41,234 nt of DNA from an uncultured Pseudocitrobacter sp. (GTDB lineage: Bacteria; Pseudomonadota; Gammaproteobacteria; Enterobacterales; Enterobacteriaceae). This document shows positions 1-9,205 of the stretch, one piece after another. The translations under genes were made by a program, and so were the position numbers. The first letter of the stretch is position 1. Every line of letters begins with the position of its first letter. Under the pieces are notes generated by a model, which worked only from the letters and a program-made list of their open reading frames with translations, was not told where the DNA came from and ran no database searches. The stretch lies in contig CAJYVI010000150.1 of assembly GCA_913778145.1 (NCBI GenBank), forward strand, positions 1 to 41,234. Reading direction: 5' to 3'.

Positions 1-1397
1 ATACGGTTGAGCTTGTTGATGGTCTCAATCATATGCACCGGAATACGGATGGTACGCGCCTGATCGGCAATAGAGCGGGTGATCGCCTGACGGATCCACC
101 AGGTGGCATAGGTTGAGAACTTATAGCCACGGCGATATTCAAACTTATCCACCGCTTTCATCAGACCGATGTTGCCTTCCTGAATCAGGTCGAGGAACTG
201 CAAGCCACGGTTGGTGTATTTCTTGGCGATAGAAATAACCAGACGTAAGTTCGCTTCAACCATCTCTTTTTTCGCACGGCGGGCTTTCGCTTCACCGATG
301 GACATGCGACGGTTGATATCTTTAACCTGTTCGATGGTCAGGCCGGTTTCTTCTTCAATTTGCTGCAGCTTCATCAGGCTGCGCTGAACGTCTTCTTTAA
401 TGTCGAGCAGCTTCTCAGACCACGGCTTGTTCATCGCAATGGCCGCGTTGAACCAGGTTTCGCTGGTTTCGTTGCCGGTGAACAGGGTGATGAAGTTTTT
501 CTTCGGCATTTTGCACTGTTCAACGCACATCTTCATGATGATACGTTCCTGGGTACGCACGCGGTCCATCATGACGCGCATGCTATTCACCAGGTAGTCG
601 AACTGTTTCGGTACCAGACGGAACTGTTTGAAGACCTCGGACAGCTTCAGGATCTCTTCCTGCGCGGCGGCATGGCTACGGCCTTTCGCCTTGATGGTGT
701 CGCGAGTCACTTCATACTGCGTACGCAGCTCAGCGAATTTCTCACGCGCCAGTTCAGGGTCGATGCTGTTGTCGTCTTCGCTGCTGTCGTCGTCGTCCTC
801 TTCATCTTCATCGTCGTCATCCATCTCTTCCTGAGAGAGTTCAGAACCTACGTGAGTCGCGGTCGGCGCTAAATCTTCTTCAGCGTTCGGAGCGACGAAC
901 CCGGTGATGAGATCGGACAGACGCGCTTCTTCTGCTTCAACGCGATCGTACTGTTCAAGCAGATAGGTGATGGCTTCCGGGTATTCCGCAACGGAACACT
1001 GAACCTGGTTGATCCCGTCTTCGATACGTTTGGCGATGTCAATTTCGCCTTCGCGGGTCAACAGTTCAACGGTACCCATTTCACGCATGTACATGCGTAC
1101 CGGGTCAGTGGTGCGCCCGATTTCAGATTCCACGCTCGAAAGCACCTGTGCGGCGGCTTCTTCCGCATCTTCATCGGTGTTGTTCGATGTTTCAGCGAGC
1201 AACAGGTCATCGGCATCCGGTGCTTCTTCCATCACCTGAATGCCCATGTCGTTGATCATTTGGATGATGTCTTCGATCTGATCGGAGTCGACGATATCTT
1301 CCGGCAGATGGTCATTGACCTCGGCATAGGTCAGATAGCCTTGCTCCTTACCACGTTGGACAAGAAGCTTCAGCTGTGACTGCGGGTTTTGCTCCAT
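1..1397 (-). CDS. rpoD: RNA polymerase primary sigma factor sigma-70 (partial, C-terminus outside window)
   Basis: Housekeeping sigma factor that directs core RNA polymerase to -35/-10 promoters. The reading frame starts at the ATG at 1395-1397 (protein begins [12 protein letters not shown]) and runs off the window edge after about 465 codons of an expected ~613. Visible parts are region 1.1, the [16 protein letters not shown] segment of region 1.2, the acidic non-conserved region (a run of Asp/Glu encoded near 780-840) and region 2 up to [19 protein letters not shown] at the edge. It is the last gene of the rpsU-dnaG-rpoD operon. Only 155 nt separate it from dnaG. Identification is secure; the missing part holds regions 3 and 4. 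Confidence 0.98.
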   Translation of the reverse strand, partial: MEQNPQSQLKLLVQRGKEQGYLTYAEVNDHLPEDIVDSDQIEDIIQMINDMGIQVMEEAPDADDLLLAETSNNTDEDAEEAAAQVLSSVESEIGRTTDPVRMYMREMGTVELLTREGEIDIAKRIEDGINQVQCSVAEYPEAITYLLEQYDRVEAEEARLSDLITGFVAPNAEEDLAPTATHVGSELSQEEMDDDDEDEEDDDDSSEDDNSIDPELAREKFAELRTQYEVTRDTIKAKGRSHAAAQEEILKLSEVFKQFRLVPKQFDYLVNSMRVMMDRVRTQERIIMKMCVEQCKMPKKNFITLFTGNETSETWFNAAIAMNKPWSEKLLDIKEDVQRSLMKLQQIEEETGLTIEQVKDINRRMSIGEAKARRAKKEMVEANLRLVISIAKKYTNRGLQFLDLIQEGNIGLMKAVDKFEYRRGYKFSTYATWWIRQAITRSIADQARTIRIPVHMIETINKLNR

Positions 1398-1486
1398 AAG
1401 ACGGTATCCACACTTATTTCATGAGATTGGTGTCGGTCGGCGAAACAAGCCGCCAACAGAGTGTAACGAGGACTAATTTATATTTT

Positions 1487-1524
1487 GCCGCTGCCCTTCA
1501 CGCGGCTTTCGGGGGCTTCCCGAG
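1487..1524 (-). other. Two short hairpins in the dnaG-rpoD spacer
   Basis: The spacer 1398-1552 holds two adjacent inverted repeats: GCCGC/GCGGC at 1487-1506 and TCGGG/CCCGA at 1509-1523. Neither is followed by a U-run on the minus strand, so they are not ordinary terminators. In E. coli the dnaG-rpoD spacer is where the operon mRNA is processed; these stems are candidates for the same role, which is inference. Confidence 0.4.
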
Positions 1525-1552
1525 TGATATTCGGCACTTAAGCCGTTCAATT

Positions 1553-3298
1553 CTATTTTTTGGCCAGTTCCTGGTTTAGCGTCCAGAGTTCCCGGCGTTC
1601 CTCACTGCTAAGTCCGTGTGTGCGATCGCGAGCAATCAACTCTTCTTGTCGCAGAACCAGCAATGAGTCAAACATATGGTTGAGTGAGTCGGTGAACGTT
1701 TTTTCTGCGATATCCTTATCTGCTATATCGTCCCACATCGACAGTTTTTCAAGGGTTGTGGCTTCATTTGTGCCACGATATTGTTCCAGAAGTTGACCAG
1801 TGGTCAGTCCAGGCTGTGACAAACAAGTGTTGACCAGTTCGGCAAATAAGCCAAGTCCCGGCAGTTTTTTCGGATCTAGCCCAGTTAAGGGAGGAACCAA
1901 CGGCGCGAGATCGGGGTTTTGCACCAGTAACCCTATCAGTATACGCATGGTCGTGCGTTTTAGCTGTGGGGCGGGGCGGACCACGCCATTTTCTGCCTGT
2001 TTTGGCATCAAACGTTCAAGCTGAGCGTCATCCAGAATACCCAGTTTGTTTCCCAGCTCCTGACGCAAATAGATGCGTAAGGTTTCGCCCGGAACCTGGC
2101 CGATGAGCGGCAGCGCCAGCGTACTTAACTGCGCGCGCCCGTCCGGGGTGCTCAAATCGACCTGCGGCATCAGGCTGTTAAACAGAAACGTGGAGAGCGG
2201 CTGAGCCTGCTCCATCCGCGCTTCAAATGCTGCTTTACCCTCTTTACGCACCAGCGTATCCGGGTCTTCGCCGTCGGGCAGGAACATAAAGCGTAACTGA
2301 CGCCCGTCGGTCATGTACGGCAGCGCTGTTTCGAGCGCACGCCATGCGGCATCTCGGCCAGCACGGTCGCCGTCATAGCAGCAGATGACGTTATTCGTCA
2401 CCCGAAACAGCAGCTGAATATGGTCGGCAGTGGTTGAGGTGCCAAGCGACGCAACGGCATAATTAATGTCGTATTGCGCTAAAGCGACCACATCCATATA
2501 GCCTTCGACCACCAGTAAACGCTGGGGTTCAGCTTCTGTCTGTTGCGCTTCATAAAGGCCATACAGCTGACGGCCTTTATGAAAAATATCGGTTTCCGGG
2601 GAGTTAAGGTATTTCGGCAGGGCATCGCCCAGCACGCGTCCACCAAAACCAATTACCCGGCCACGTTTATCGCGAATAGGGAACATGACGCGCTCGCGAA
2701 AGCGGTCGTAGTTACGCCCCTGATCGTTGGTTACCAGCATGCCGGCGTCAATGAGCGCCTGGCGATTTTCACTATTGCCGCCAAAGCGTTTCAGGACGTT
2801 GTCCCAACCCGGAGGCGCATAACCAATCGCGAAACGAGAAATCACTTCGCTGCTGAGGCCACGCTTTTCCAGATACTGGCGCGCGGGGTCAGCGGCAGGA
2901 TTCATCAGGGATTGCTGATAAAACGCGTTCAGACCGTCCATCAGTTGATAGAGACTTTGCCGTTGATGGCGCTCTATCTGACTCGGCCCATTGCCTGCTT
3001 CATACGGCACTTCAAGGTTGTGCATGGCGGCCAGTTCTTCGACGGTTTCCACGAACTCGAGCTTGTCGTAGTTCATCAAAAAGTCGATGGCGTTGCCGTG
3101 CGCACCACAGCCGAAGCAGTGGTAAAACTGTTTTTCACCGTTGACGGTGAAAGAGGGGGTTTTCTCGTTATGAAAAGGACAGCACGCGTGATAGTTCTTG
3201 CCCTGCTTTTTCAGCTTCACTCGCGCATCGATCAAATCGATGATGTCGGTGCGTGCCAGCAGATCATTAATGAATACGCGCGGAATTCGTCCAGCCAT
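1553..3298 (-). CDS. dnaG: DNA primase
   Basis: Synthesises RNA primers for leading- and lagging-strand replication and is recruited by DnaB helicase. It is 581 aa, the E. coli length. Domains in order: an N-terminal CHC2 zinc finger (C-x2-H and C-x2-C, seen as CCPFH and CFGCGAHG near residues 39-67); a catalytic TOPRIM core with VVEGYMD near residue 265 and the DGDRAGRDA acidic motif near 310; and a C-terminal DnaB-interacting helical domain. The ATG has only a poor ribosome binding site (ACGGGG almost touching the start), in line with the low DnaG yield known from this operon. It is the middle gene between rpsU and rpoD. Confidence 0.98.
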   Translation of the reverse strand: MAGRIPRVFINDLLARTDIIDLIDARVKLKKQGKNYHACCPFHNEKTPSFTVNGEKQFYHCFGCGAHGNAIDFLMNYDKLEFVETVEELAAMHNLEVPYEAGNGPSQIERHQRQSLYQLMDGLNAFYQQSLMNPAADPARQYLEKRGLSSEVISRFAIGYAPPGWDNVLKRFGGNSENRQALIDAGMLVTNDQGRNYDRFRERVMFPIRDKRGRVIGFGGRVLGDALPKYLNSPETDIFHKGRQLYGLYEAQQTEAEPQRLLVVEGYMDVVALAQYDINYAVASLGTSTTADHIQLLFRVTNNVICCYDGDRAGRDAAWRALETALPYMTDGRQLRFMFLPDGEDPDTLVRKEGKAAFEARMEQAQPLSTFLFNSLMPQVDLSTPDGRAQLSTLALPLIGQVPGETLRIYLRQELGNKLGILDDAQLERLMPKQAENGVVRPAPQLKRTTMRILIGLLVQNPDLAPLVPPLTGLDPKKLPGLGLFAELVNTCLSQPGLTTGQLLEQYRGTNEATTLEKLSMWDDIADKDIAEKTFTDSLNHMFDSLLVLRQEELIARDRTHGLSSEERRELWTLNQELAKK

Positions 3299-3333
3299 AA
3301 GCCCCGTAGTTTTTAATGATGCTTAAACGAAAA

Positions 3334-3364
3334 CAAGCCGCGCATTCCTTCCGGAAGCACGGCC
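3334..3364 (-). terminator. Internal hairpin/terminator upstream of dnaG
   Basis: Reading the minus strand, GCCGTGC-TTCC pairs with GGAA-T-GCGCGGC around a GGAA loop, followed by TTGTTTTCG. It lies between rpsU and dnaG, where E. coli has the internal terminator T1 that lowers dnaG expression relative to rpsU. The structure is seen directly; its equivalence to T1 is inferred from position. Confidence 0.6.
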
Positions 3365-3389
3365 TTGCAACTACTACTCGGTCTGACAA

Positions 3390-3409
3390 TTGAGAGCGTG
3401 TGCTCTCAA
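3390..3409 (-). terminator. Perfect 8-bp hairpin just after rpsU
   Basis: TTGAGAGC and GCTCTCAA flank a 4-nt loop, 4 nt after the rpsU stop codon. It is a perfect stem but has no U-run behind it. It may protect the rpsU 3' end or form part of the T1 attenuation region together with the second hairpin nearer dnaG. Confidence 0.5.
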
Positions 3410-3413
3410 GAGA

Positions 3414-3679
<266 letters not shown>

Positions 3680-3699
3680 TTATTTCAAAATGGTGCGGA

Positions 3700-3729
3700 A
3701 TTTTACTGCAATTGCTGCTGCTTTGTAAA
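3700..3729 (-). promoter_or_regulatory. Candidate sigma-70 promoter of the rpsU-dnaG-rpoD operon
   Basis: On the minus strand, TTTACA (3724-3729) and TAAAAT (3700-3705) are separated by 18 nt, about 70 nt upstream of the rpsU ATG. A second TATACT hexamer at 3770-3775 could be an upstream promoter but has no clear -35. E. coli has tandem promoters at this position. Confidence 0.6.
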
Positions 3730-3805
3730 GCACCGACGCGTTTTTGAAAGGGACTTTTTAAGGGTGGGGAGTATACACGAAGCAGGTTCCTGGGGCGAAC
3801 AATGT

Positions 3806-3834
3806 TTTACAAGCCGGGGCAGAAAACCTACACT
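3806..3834 (+). promoter_or_regulatory. Candidate sigma-70 promoter of tsaD
   Basis: TTTACA at 3806-3811 and TACACT at 3829-3834 with a 17-nt spacer give an almost ideal arrangement 30 nt upstream of the tsaD ATG. It points away from the rpsU promoter, so the 235-nt gap is a divergent promoter region. Confidence 0.6.
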
Positions 3835-3864
3835 GCGCGGTATTGAAACGAGGTAAATCTAGCC

Positions 3865-4878
3865 ATGCGTGTACTGGGAATTGAAACATCCTGCGATGAA
3901 ACCGGCATCGCAATTTATGACGATGTAAAAGGTCTGTTAGCCAACCAATTGTATAGTCAGGTGAAATTACATGCTGACTACGGCGGTGTCGTGCCTGAAC
4001 TGGCCTCGCGCGATCACGTGCGTAAAACGGTGCCATTGATTCAGGCCGCGTTGAAAGAGGCGAACCTGACGGCAAAAGATATCGATGCCGTAGCCTATAC
4101 CGCCGGGCCGGGTTTAGTTGGCGCGCTGCTGGTTGGCGCAACCGTTGGGCGTTCGCTGGCGTTTGCCTGGAATGTTCCGGCGATCCCGGTGCACCATATG
4201 GAAGGTCACCTGCTGGCCCCGATGCTGGAAGATAACCCGCCGGAATACCCGTTTGTGGCGCTGCTGGTCTCTGGCGGTCATACGCAGCTTATCAGCGTGA
4301 CCGGCATCGGCGAGTATGAACTGCTGGGTGAATCGATTGATGACGCGGCGGGCGAAGCCTTCGATAAAACCGCTAAACTGCTGGGGCTTGATTACCCTGG
4401 CGGCCCGATGCTGTCGAAAATGGCCTCTCAGGGTACGGAAGGGCGCTTTGTTTTCCCGCGTCCGATGACTGACCGTCCGGGGCTGGATTTCAGCTTCTCC
4501 GGTCTGAAAACCTTCGCGGCAAACACCATTCGCAATAATGACAACGACGATCAAACGCGTGCCGATATTGCTCGCGCGTTTGAAGATGCGGTGGTCGATA
4601 CATTGATGATCAAGTGCAAACGCGCGCTGGATCAAACCGGCTTCAAACGTCTGGTGATGGCGGGCGGCGTGAGCGCTAACCGTACCTTGCGTGCGAAACT
4701 GGCGGAGATGATGCAGAAACGGCGCGGCGAAGTGTTCTACGCGCGCCCGGAATTCTGTACCGATAACGGGGCGATGATTGCCTATGCAGGCATGGTGCGC
4801 TTCAAAGCGGGTGTAAATGCGGACCTTGGCGTGACCGTGCGTCCACGCTGGCCGTTGGCGGAATTACCGGCAGCGTGA
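3865..4878 (+). CDS. tsaD: tRNA N6-adenosine threonylcarbamoyltransferase
   Basis: Catalytic subunit that, with TsaB and TsaE, transfers threonylcarbamoyl from TC-AMP to A37 of ANN-decoding tRNAs (t6A). It is 337 aa, identical in length to E. coli TsaD (YgjD). It has the ASKHA-type ATPase fold start ([10 protein letters not shown]), the metal-binding HMEGH motif at H111 and H115, the SGGHTQL phosphate loop and the late [10 protein letters not shown] motif. The ATG is preceded by GAGG about 12 nt upstream. It is essential in E. coli. It is transcribed divergently from rpsU and followed by a BIME and a terminator. Confidence 0.98.
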   Translation: MRVLGIETSCDETGIAIYDDVKGLLANQLYSQVKLHADYGGVVPELASRDHVRKTVPLIQAALKEANLTAKDIDAVAYTAGPGLVGALLVGATVGRSLAFAWNVPAIPVHHMEGHLLAPMLEDNPPEYPFVALLVSGGHTQLISVTGIGEYELLGESIDDAAGEAFDKTAKLLGLDYPGGPMLSKMASQGTEGRFVFPRPMTDRPGLDFSFSGLKTFAANTIRNNDNDDQTRADIARAFEDAVVDTLMIKCKRALDQTGFKRLVMAGGVSANRTLRAKLAEMMQKRRGEVFYARPEFCTDNGAMIAYAGMVRFKAGVNADLGVTVRPRWPLAELPAA

Positions 4879-4885
4879 TGGCAAT

Positions 4886-4980
4886 GCCGGATGGCGCTTA
4901 CGCTTATCCGGCCTACAAATATTGCAAATTCAATATATTGCAGGAGCCTTGTAGGCCTGATAAGCATAGCGCATCAGGCA
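4886..4980. repeat. BIME: two REP palindromes in opposite orientation
   Basis: One REP (GCCGGATGGCG...TTATCCGGCCTAC, 4886-4916) faces an inverted, more diverged partner (GTAGGCCTGATAAG...CATCAGGC, 4951-4980), separated by a short AT-rich linker. This is the usual enterobacterial BIME layout, lying between the convergent tsaD and plsY genes. Confidence 0.85.
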
Positions 4981-5003
4981 ATGTTGCGTTTGTTACCAGT
5001 CTC

Positions 5004-5035
5004 AAAGCGTGTCATTCGGCACGCTTTTATTTTTT
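5004..5035 (+). terminator. Rho-independent terminator after tsaD
   Basis: AAAGCGTG (5004-5011) pairs with CACGCTTT (5020-5027) around an 8-nt loop and is followed by TTATTTTTT. The 3' arm touches the plsY stop codon, so the hairpin also ends the convergent plsY message, though with no U-run in that direction. Confidence 0.8.
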
Positions 5036-5644
5036 CTCTTCTTCTTTCTTCCTCTTAAACCGCGCCCAGATTTTTGTTTCCTGACGACGCCACAGACGCT
5101 GAATATTGTCATGATGACGCAGTAAGATCAGGCACGACAGCATTGAGACCGGGAAGGTGTACTGCGGTTTGAACCACCAGACGTAGAACGGCGCAACCAG
5201 CGCGCTGACGATAGCGCCCAGCGATGAATAGCCGCTTAGCAGGATAGTTAAAAGCCAGGTGCCCGCCATCACGCCGGTGAGATCGAGGCCAATCGGCGCA
5301 ATGGCGCCAAATGCGGTGGCGACGCCTTTCCCGCCACGAAAGTTAAAGAAAATCGGCCAGATGTGTCCCAGACAGGCAGCGATAGCCACCAGCCCAAGCC
5401 AAAACGGCGTCAGCCCGAGGGCATACGCGCCCCAGACCGGCAACATCCCTTTAAGGATATCGAAAATCAGAACTGCTACGGCTGCTCCCTTGCCGCCAAT
5501 TCGTAAAACGTTGGTCGCCCCGGGATTCCCGGAGCCACTCTCGCGAGGGTCAGGCAAGCCCGCGATGCGGCAGACCAGAATGGCGCTGGAAATTGAGCCG
5601 CAAAGGTAGGCGAGGAGGATCATTCCAGGCGCGATTGCACTCAT
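5027..5644 (-). CDS. plsY: Acyl-phosphate:glycerol-3-phosphate acyltransferase PlsY
   Basis: Inner-membrane enzyme that acylates glycerol-3-phosphate from acyl-phosphate to make lysophosphatidic acid, the first step of phospholipid synthesis. The best start is the ATG at 5642-5644 ([17 protein letters not shown]), giving 205 aa as in E. coli YgiH; a longer in-frame extension to 5734 would overlap the folB promoter area and has no known counterpart. About five membrane segments are visible, with the conserved loops [11 protein letters not shown] and [18 protein letters not shown], and a basic tail ([11 protein letters not shown]). It is divergent from folB. Confidence 0.96.
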   Translation of the reverse strand: MSAIAPGMILLAYLCGSISSAILVCRIAGLPDPRESGSGNPGATNVLRIGGKGAAVAVLIFDILKGMLPVWGAYALGLTPFWLGLVAIAACLGHIWPIFFNFRGGKGVATAFGAIAPIGLDLTGVMAGTWLLTILLSGYSSLGAIVSALVAPFYVWWFKPQYTFPVSMLSCLILLRHHDNIQRLWRRQETKIWARFKRKKEEEKK

Positions 5645-5751
5645 AACGCTGTTCCGTTGTGAAAATGTCGAAGTATTCTCTGCATCTGTGGATAATACGC
5701 ATAATTCGCCGGAAGTGGTATCCGGTTCAGCCAAAAAGCAGGCAGGTCGTG

Positions 5752-6120
5752 ATGGATATTGTATTTATAGAGCAACTTTCGGTAATCACCACTATCGGTG
5801 TTTACGACTGGGAACAGACCATCGAGCAGAAACTGGTGTTCGATATCGAAATGGGATGGGATAACCGCCGGGCGGCCTCCAGCGATGACGTCAAGTATTG
5901 TCTGAGCTATGCCGATATTAGTGAAGCGGTGATTGAACATGTCGAAGGCAGCCGCTTTGCGCTGGTTGAACGTGTGGCAGAAGAGGTGGCAGAGTTGCTA
6001 ATGACGCGCTTTAACTCCCCATGGGTGCGCATCAAAGTCAGCAAACCGGGCGCGGTCGCCAGGGCGGCAAACGTAGGCGTTATCATTGAGCGTGGCCAAA
6101 ATCTGAAACAAACTATTTAA
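5752..6120 (+). CDS. folB: Dihydroneopterin aldolase
   Basis: Cytoplasmic enzyme of folate synthesis that converts 7,8-dihydroneopterin to 6-hydroxymethyl-dihydropterin and glycolaldehyde. The ATG at 5752 gives 122 aa ([21 protein letters not shown]), the E. coli length; upstream in-frame codons add 31 residues with no family support. Conserved features include YDWEQ with the pterin-binding Glu, CLSYADI, and the C-terminal [14 protein letters not shown] segment with the catalytic Lys. A single gene, divergent from plsY and followed by uppP. Confidence 0.96.
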   Translation: MDIVFIEQLSVITTIGVYDWEQTIEQKLVFDIEMGWDNRRAASSDDVKYCLSYADISEAVIEHVEGSRFALVERVAEEVAELLMTRFNSPWVRIKVSKPGAVARAANVGVIIERGQNLKQTI

Positions 6121-6150
6121 ATTCATAATGTATTAAACCAAACGCTATTA

Positions 6151-6184
6151 CACCGGTCTTAGAGCCGGGTTTATTTTATTTTTT
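6151..6184 (+). terminator. Weak terminator-like hairpin after folB
   Basis: ACCGG and CCGGGT can pair with one bulged G around an 8-nt loop, followed by a long T-rich tract. The stem is short, so termination may be partial and folB transcripts may read into uppP. Confidence 0.4.
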
Positions 6185-6204
6185 AATTTTTAAGGGCTTA
6201 AGTG

Positions 6205-7023
6205 ATGAGCGATATGCACTCGCTGCTGGTTGCGGCTATTCTGGGTGTTGTCGAAGGATTGACGGAGTTTCTGCCTGTCTCCAGCACAGGCCACATGATT
6301 ATTGTGGGGCATTTGCTGGGTTTTGAAGGTGAAACGGCGAAAACGTTTGAAGTGGTGATTCAGCTCGGTTCGATACTGGCTGTGGTGGTGATGTTCTGGC
6401 GTCGTCTGTTTGGCCTGATTGGCATCCATTTTGGCCGACCGGTTCATGAAGGCGAAGGAAAAGGGCGTTTGTCGCTCATCCACATTCTGCTGGGGATGAT
6501 CCCGGCGGTGGTGCTGGGGCTAGTGTTCCACGACACCATCAAGTCGCTGTTCAATCCGGTAAACGTGATGTATGCGCTGGTGGTCGGTGGTTTCCTGCTG
6601 ATTGCCGCCGAATGCCTGAAGCCTAAACAGCCGCGCGCAGTGGGCGTGGATGATATGACCTATCGTCAGGCGTTTATGATTGGCTGCTTCCAGTGTCTGG
6701 CGCTGTGGCCGGGCTTCTCACGCTCAGGGGCGACCATTTCCGGCGGCATGCTGATGGGCGTAAGCCGTTATGCGGCGTCGGAATTCTCATTCCTGCTGGC
6801 AGTGCCGATGATGATGGGCGCCACGGTATTGGATCTCTATAAGAGCTGGCACTTCCTGACGCTTGCTGACTTGCCGATGTTCGCGGTCGGTTTCGTAATG
6901 GCGTTTGTCGTCGCGTTAATTGCCATCAAAACCTTCCTGCAACTCATCAAACGCATCTCGTTTATCCCGTTCGCCATCTACCGCTTTATCGTTGCGGCAG
7001 CGGTGTACGTGGTCTTTTTCTGA
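6205..7023 (+). CDS. uppP: Undecaprenyl-diphosphatase UppP (BacA)
   Basis: Integral membrane phosphatase that recycles undecaprenyl pyrophosphate to the lipid carrier used for peptidoglycan, LPS and other envelope polymers; overproduction gives bacitracin resistance. The ATG at 6205 is preferred over the GTG at 6202 because TAAGGG (6191-6196) then lies 8 nt upstream. This gives 272 aa, one less than E. coli because of a one-residue deletion in the [12 protein letters not shown] loop. Signature motifs are [14 protein letters not shown] near the N-terminus and [13 protein letters not shown] in the second half; multiple membrane helices. Converges on cca. Confidence 0.97.
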   Translation: MSDMHSLLVAAILGVVEGLTEFLPVSSTGHMIIVGHLLGFEGETAKTFEVVIQLGSILAVVVMFWRRLFGLIGIHFGRPVHEGEGKGRLSLIHILLGMIPAVVLGLVFHDTIKSLFNPVNVMYALVVGGFLLIAAECLKPKQPRAVGVDDMTYRQAFMIGCFQCLALWPGFSRSGATISGGMLMGVSRYAASEFSFLLAVPMMMGATVLDLYKSWHFLTLADLPMFAVGFVMAFVVALIAIKTFLQLIKRISFIPFAIYRFIVAAAVYVVFF

Positions 7024-7029
7024 TGCACC

Positions 7030-7060
7030 GCCCTCAGTCTTTCGGCTGAGGGCAACGTTT
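7030..7060 (+). terminator. Terminator shared by convergent uppP and cca
   Basis: GCCCTCAG (7030-7037) and CTGAGGGC (7046-7053) form a perfect 8-bp stem with an 8-nt loop, followed by AACGTTTTT on the plus strand. The hairpin is built into the last codons and stop of cca, so the two genes share it. Confidence 0.75.
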
Positions 7061-8275
7061 TTCCTTCCAGTTCGCGACAGCCTGAATACGACGGCGCGTC
7101 AACTCTTCGCGGATCGCGGGCCCCTGAAAACCGGCTTCTATCACCTCTTTATTCGACACGCTTTTCGCCACAATCCAGGATTCTCGCAGCAAGCGCCCTT
7201 GCGGGTAGTCGCAGGCCTCAAAATGCGTACGTCCACGCACGTCGGCTTCGCTGGTCAGCGCGATTTGTTCAACGCGCTGTGGCTTACGCCAGGCATCGAT
7301 TGAATCGAACAGCTTGATGATGGTTTTCGGCTGCAAAATCGGGAAGGTGTGGATGAGATCGTGGAACTCGGCCACCAGTTTCGCTAAATCGCGCATCTCA
7401 TTAGGCACTTTCAGGCGCTGGCAGAGTTGTTCCACCAGCTTGACGCCCGCGGGGCCGTGGCCGTGATGGCGCGGCCAGAGATGTTTTGGCGTTAACCCTT
7501 TGCCTAAATCATGGCACAGGGTGGCAAAACGAATGTCGATTTCAGGGCTCAGCATGGCCGACATGGTCAGCGTCATCAGCGTATGCACGCCGGTGTCGAT
7601 TTCCGGATGCCATTTTTCCGGCGCGGGTACGCCGTAAAGCGCGTCTACTTCCGGGAACAGCACTTTCAGCGCGCCGCAGTCGCGTAGTGTCTGGAAAAAG
7701 ACCTGCGGATTACGGGTGCCGAGCGCGCCTTCCGTTTCTTTCCATACGCGTTCCGGCGTCAGATGTTCAAGTTCGCCGGCGGCGGTCATATCGCGCATCA
7801 GCGTCAGGGTTTCATCGGCGATGCGGAAACTAAGATGAGCGTAACGCGCGGCAAAACGTGCCACGCGCAGCACGCGGAGCGGGTCTTCGCCAAAAGCGGG
7901 GGAAACATGGCGTAGCAGGCGATTTTGCAAATCGGCACGACCGCCGTAAGGATCGATAATCGTGCCGTTGTCGTCTTGTGCGAGGGCGTTTACTGTCAGA
8001 TCGCGGCGCAGTAAATCTTGCTCCAGCGTTACATCGGGTGCGGCATAGCAGGTAAAACCCGTATAACCGGAACCTGATTTACGCTCGGTGCGCGCCAGCG
8101 CATACTCTTCATGACTTTGCGGATGCAAAAACACGGGAAAATCGCGGCCTACCTGCTGGTAGCCCGCGTCGAGCATTTGCTGCGGCGTGGCGCCAACCAC
8201 GACCCAATCTTTATCTTTGACCGGCAGGCCTAATAAACCGTCTCGTACCGCACCACCGACCAGATAACTCTTCAC
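7034..8275 (-). CDS. cca: Multifunctional CCA-adding tRNA nucleotidyltransferase
   Basis: Adds and repairs the 3' CCA end of tRNAs without a template; the enterobacterial enzyme also carries an HD phosphohydrolase domain. The start is taken as the GTG at 8273-8275 (protein begins [12 protein letters not shown]) because GGAG sits 9 nt upstream; an in-frame TTG further upstream overlaps that Shine-Dalgarno. This gives 413 aa (E. coli 412). Motifs: GGAVRD nucleotide-binding loop, DKDWVV metal-binding Asp pair, [25 protein letters not shown], and the HD motif CHDLGKG near residue 255. It lies downstream of ygiM on the same strand. Confidence 0.97.
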   Translation of the reverse strand: MKSYLVGGAVRDGLLGLPVKDKDWVVVGATPQQMLDAGYQQVGRDFPVFLHPQSHEEYALARTERKSGSGYTGFTCYAAPDVTLEQDLLRRDLTVNALAQDDNGTIIDPYGGRADLQNRLLRHVSPAFGEDPLRVLRVARFAARYAHLSFRIADETLTLMRDMTAAGELEHLTPERVWKETEGALGTRNPQVFFQTLRDCGALKVLFPEVDALYGVPAPEKWHPEIDTGVHTLMTLTMSAMLSPEIDIRFATLCHDLGKGLTPKHLWPRHHGHGPAGVKLVEQLCQRLKVPNEMRDLAKLVAEFHDLIHTFPILQPKTIIKLFDSIDAWRKPQRVEQIALTSEADVRGRTHFEACDYPQGRLLRESWIVAKSVSNKEVIEAGFQGPAIREELTRRRIQAVANWKEKRCPQPKD

Positions 8276-8333
8276 GCCACGCTTCTCCAAACTATTGTCC
8301 TCTGTGGATAATACGAGAGAAGCGGCGTTATGG

Positions 8334-8954
8334 CTAATTCATCCAGCGGTCTTTACGCTTACGGCTTGGTACCAGATGCGGTAATACAAGGCCGAGAATC
8401 AGGCCTGCGCCCAGCACGCCGCCGCCATACATAAACCACTGCATGATGATGGTGCGCTGTTTATCGTCAAGCTGCAGGTTAGCGGCGCTGACTTTTTTCT
8501 GCGCCACAATCAGCTCATTTTTCAGCTTCTGGTTCTCTTCCTTCAACCCGTTAATCACGCTGTCGCTTTGAGAGACTTTGGTCTGCATTTCAGCGGTACG
8601 CTGATTCCAGGTCGAATCGATATTATTCAGCTTGTCGGTCAGCGTTTTCACCTGGTTTTCCAGGTCCGGCACGCGGGTGCGCAGGCTCGGCGTTTCGGTC
8701 AGCTCTTTCAGTGGGATCCACGCGGTACGGCCATTGCCGTCGCGAACTTGTCCGTACTGGGTGCCGGGATTGGTTTGCAGCAGGGTGACTTCTTCACCGG
8801 CGTTAATGGAGCCTACCAGGCGATAGTTATCGCCGGGGCCGCTACGAACCCAGGTATTCAGTTCATCAGAAACATAACGCTTCTCATCAGCATGGGTGAC
8901 GGCGGAAGCGGTAAGTGCAAGTAAAGTGACTGCGATTAGGCGTAATTTTGGCAT
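8334..8954 (-). CDS. ygiM: SH3-domain membrane-anchored protein YgiM (TIGR04211 family)
   Basis: Envelope protein of unknown molecular function. The start at 8954 gives 206 aa as in E. coli YgiM. Order: signal peptide ([22 protein letters not shown]), a bacterial SH3b domain (about residues 25-90, with [16 protein letters not shown] and a [10 protein letters not shown] segment), a long coiled coil rich in Q/K/E (about 95-165), one C-terminal membrane helix ([19 protein letters not shown]) and a basic cytoplasmic tail. SH3b plus coiled coil suggests a cell-wall or scaffolding role, which is inference. Probably co-transcribed with cca 58 nt downstream. No strong Shine-Dalgarno is visible. Confidence 0.93.
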   Translation of the reverse strand: MPKLRLIAVTLLALTASAVTHADEKRYVSDELNTWVRSGPGDNYRLVGSINAGEEVTLLQTNPGTQYGQVRDGNGRTAWIPLKELTETPSLRTRVPDLENQVKTLTDKLNNIDSTWNQRTAEMQTKVSQSDSVINGLKEENQKLKNELIVAQKKVSAANLQLDDKQRTIIMQWFMYGGGVLGAGLILGLVLPHLVPSRKRKDRWMN

Positions 8955-9103
8955 CAGGTCATCGTTTTTGTCATAAAAGTGGAACGATAGTAGTGGCAAC
9001 AGTCTGGCGACGCAAAGCCTTCTACAGCAATCAGAATCATCCAGGAGGCGCGGGTGACGTCGCAAGAGTGTTAACCGCGTAAAGTTGCCGCGCAAATTGC
9101 GCA

Positions 9104-9132
9104 TTGCATGGTAATTTTTCGCAAAATACTAT
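9104..9132 (+). promoter_or_regulatory. Possible promoter of ygiF-glnE
   Basis: TTGCAT (9104-9109) and TACTAT (9127-9132) are spaced by 17 nt, about 74 nt upstream of ygiF. The match is only moderate. The 251-nt gap also must hold the divergent ygiM promoter, which I could not place. Confidence 0.3.
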
Positions 9133-9205
9133 CTACTGACAAAAAGATTACCTGGAAGTTCGCCGAAAGGGTACTCCGGGGCCACGAAACCATAAGAAAT
9201 CAGCC

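Noticed and set aside
360-872. 170-aa open frame on the plus strand inside rpoD
   Set aside because: It is antisense to the acidic region and core of rpoD, begins without a ribosome binding site and has no recognisable domain; a shadow of a GC-rich coding strand.
2543-3316. 257-aa open frame antisense to dnaG
   Set aside because: Opposes the conserved primase core; no Shine-Dalgarno and no family resemblance.
5645-5734. N-terminal 30-residue extension of plsY
   Set aside because: The extension is not hydrophobic and has no counterpart in E. coli PlsY, and it would overlap the divergent folB leader.
8955-9104. 50-residue N-terminal extension of ygiM
   Set aside because: It would bury the evident signal peptide starting [11 protein letters not shown].
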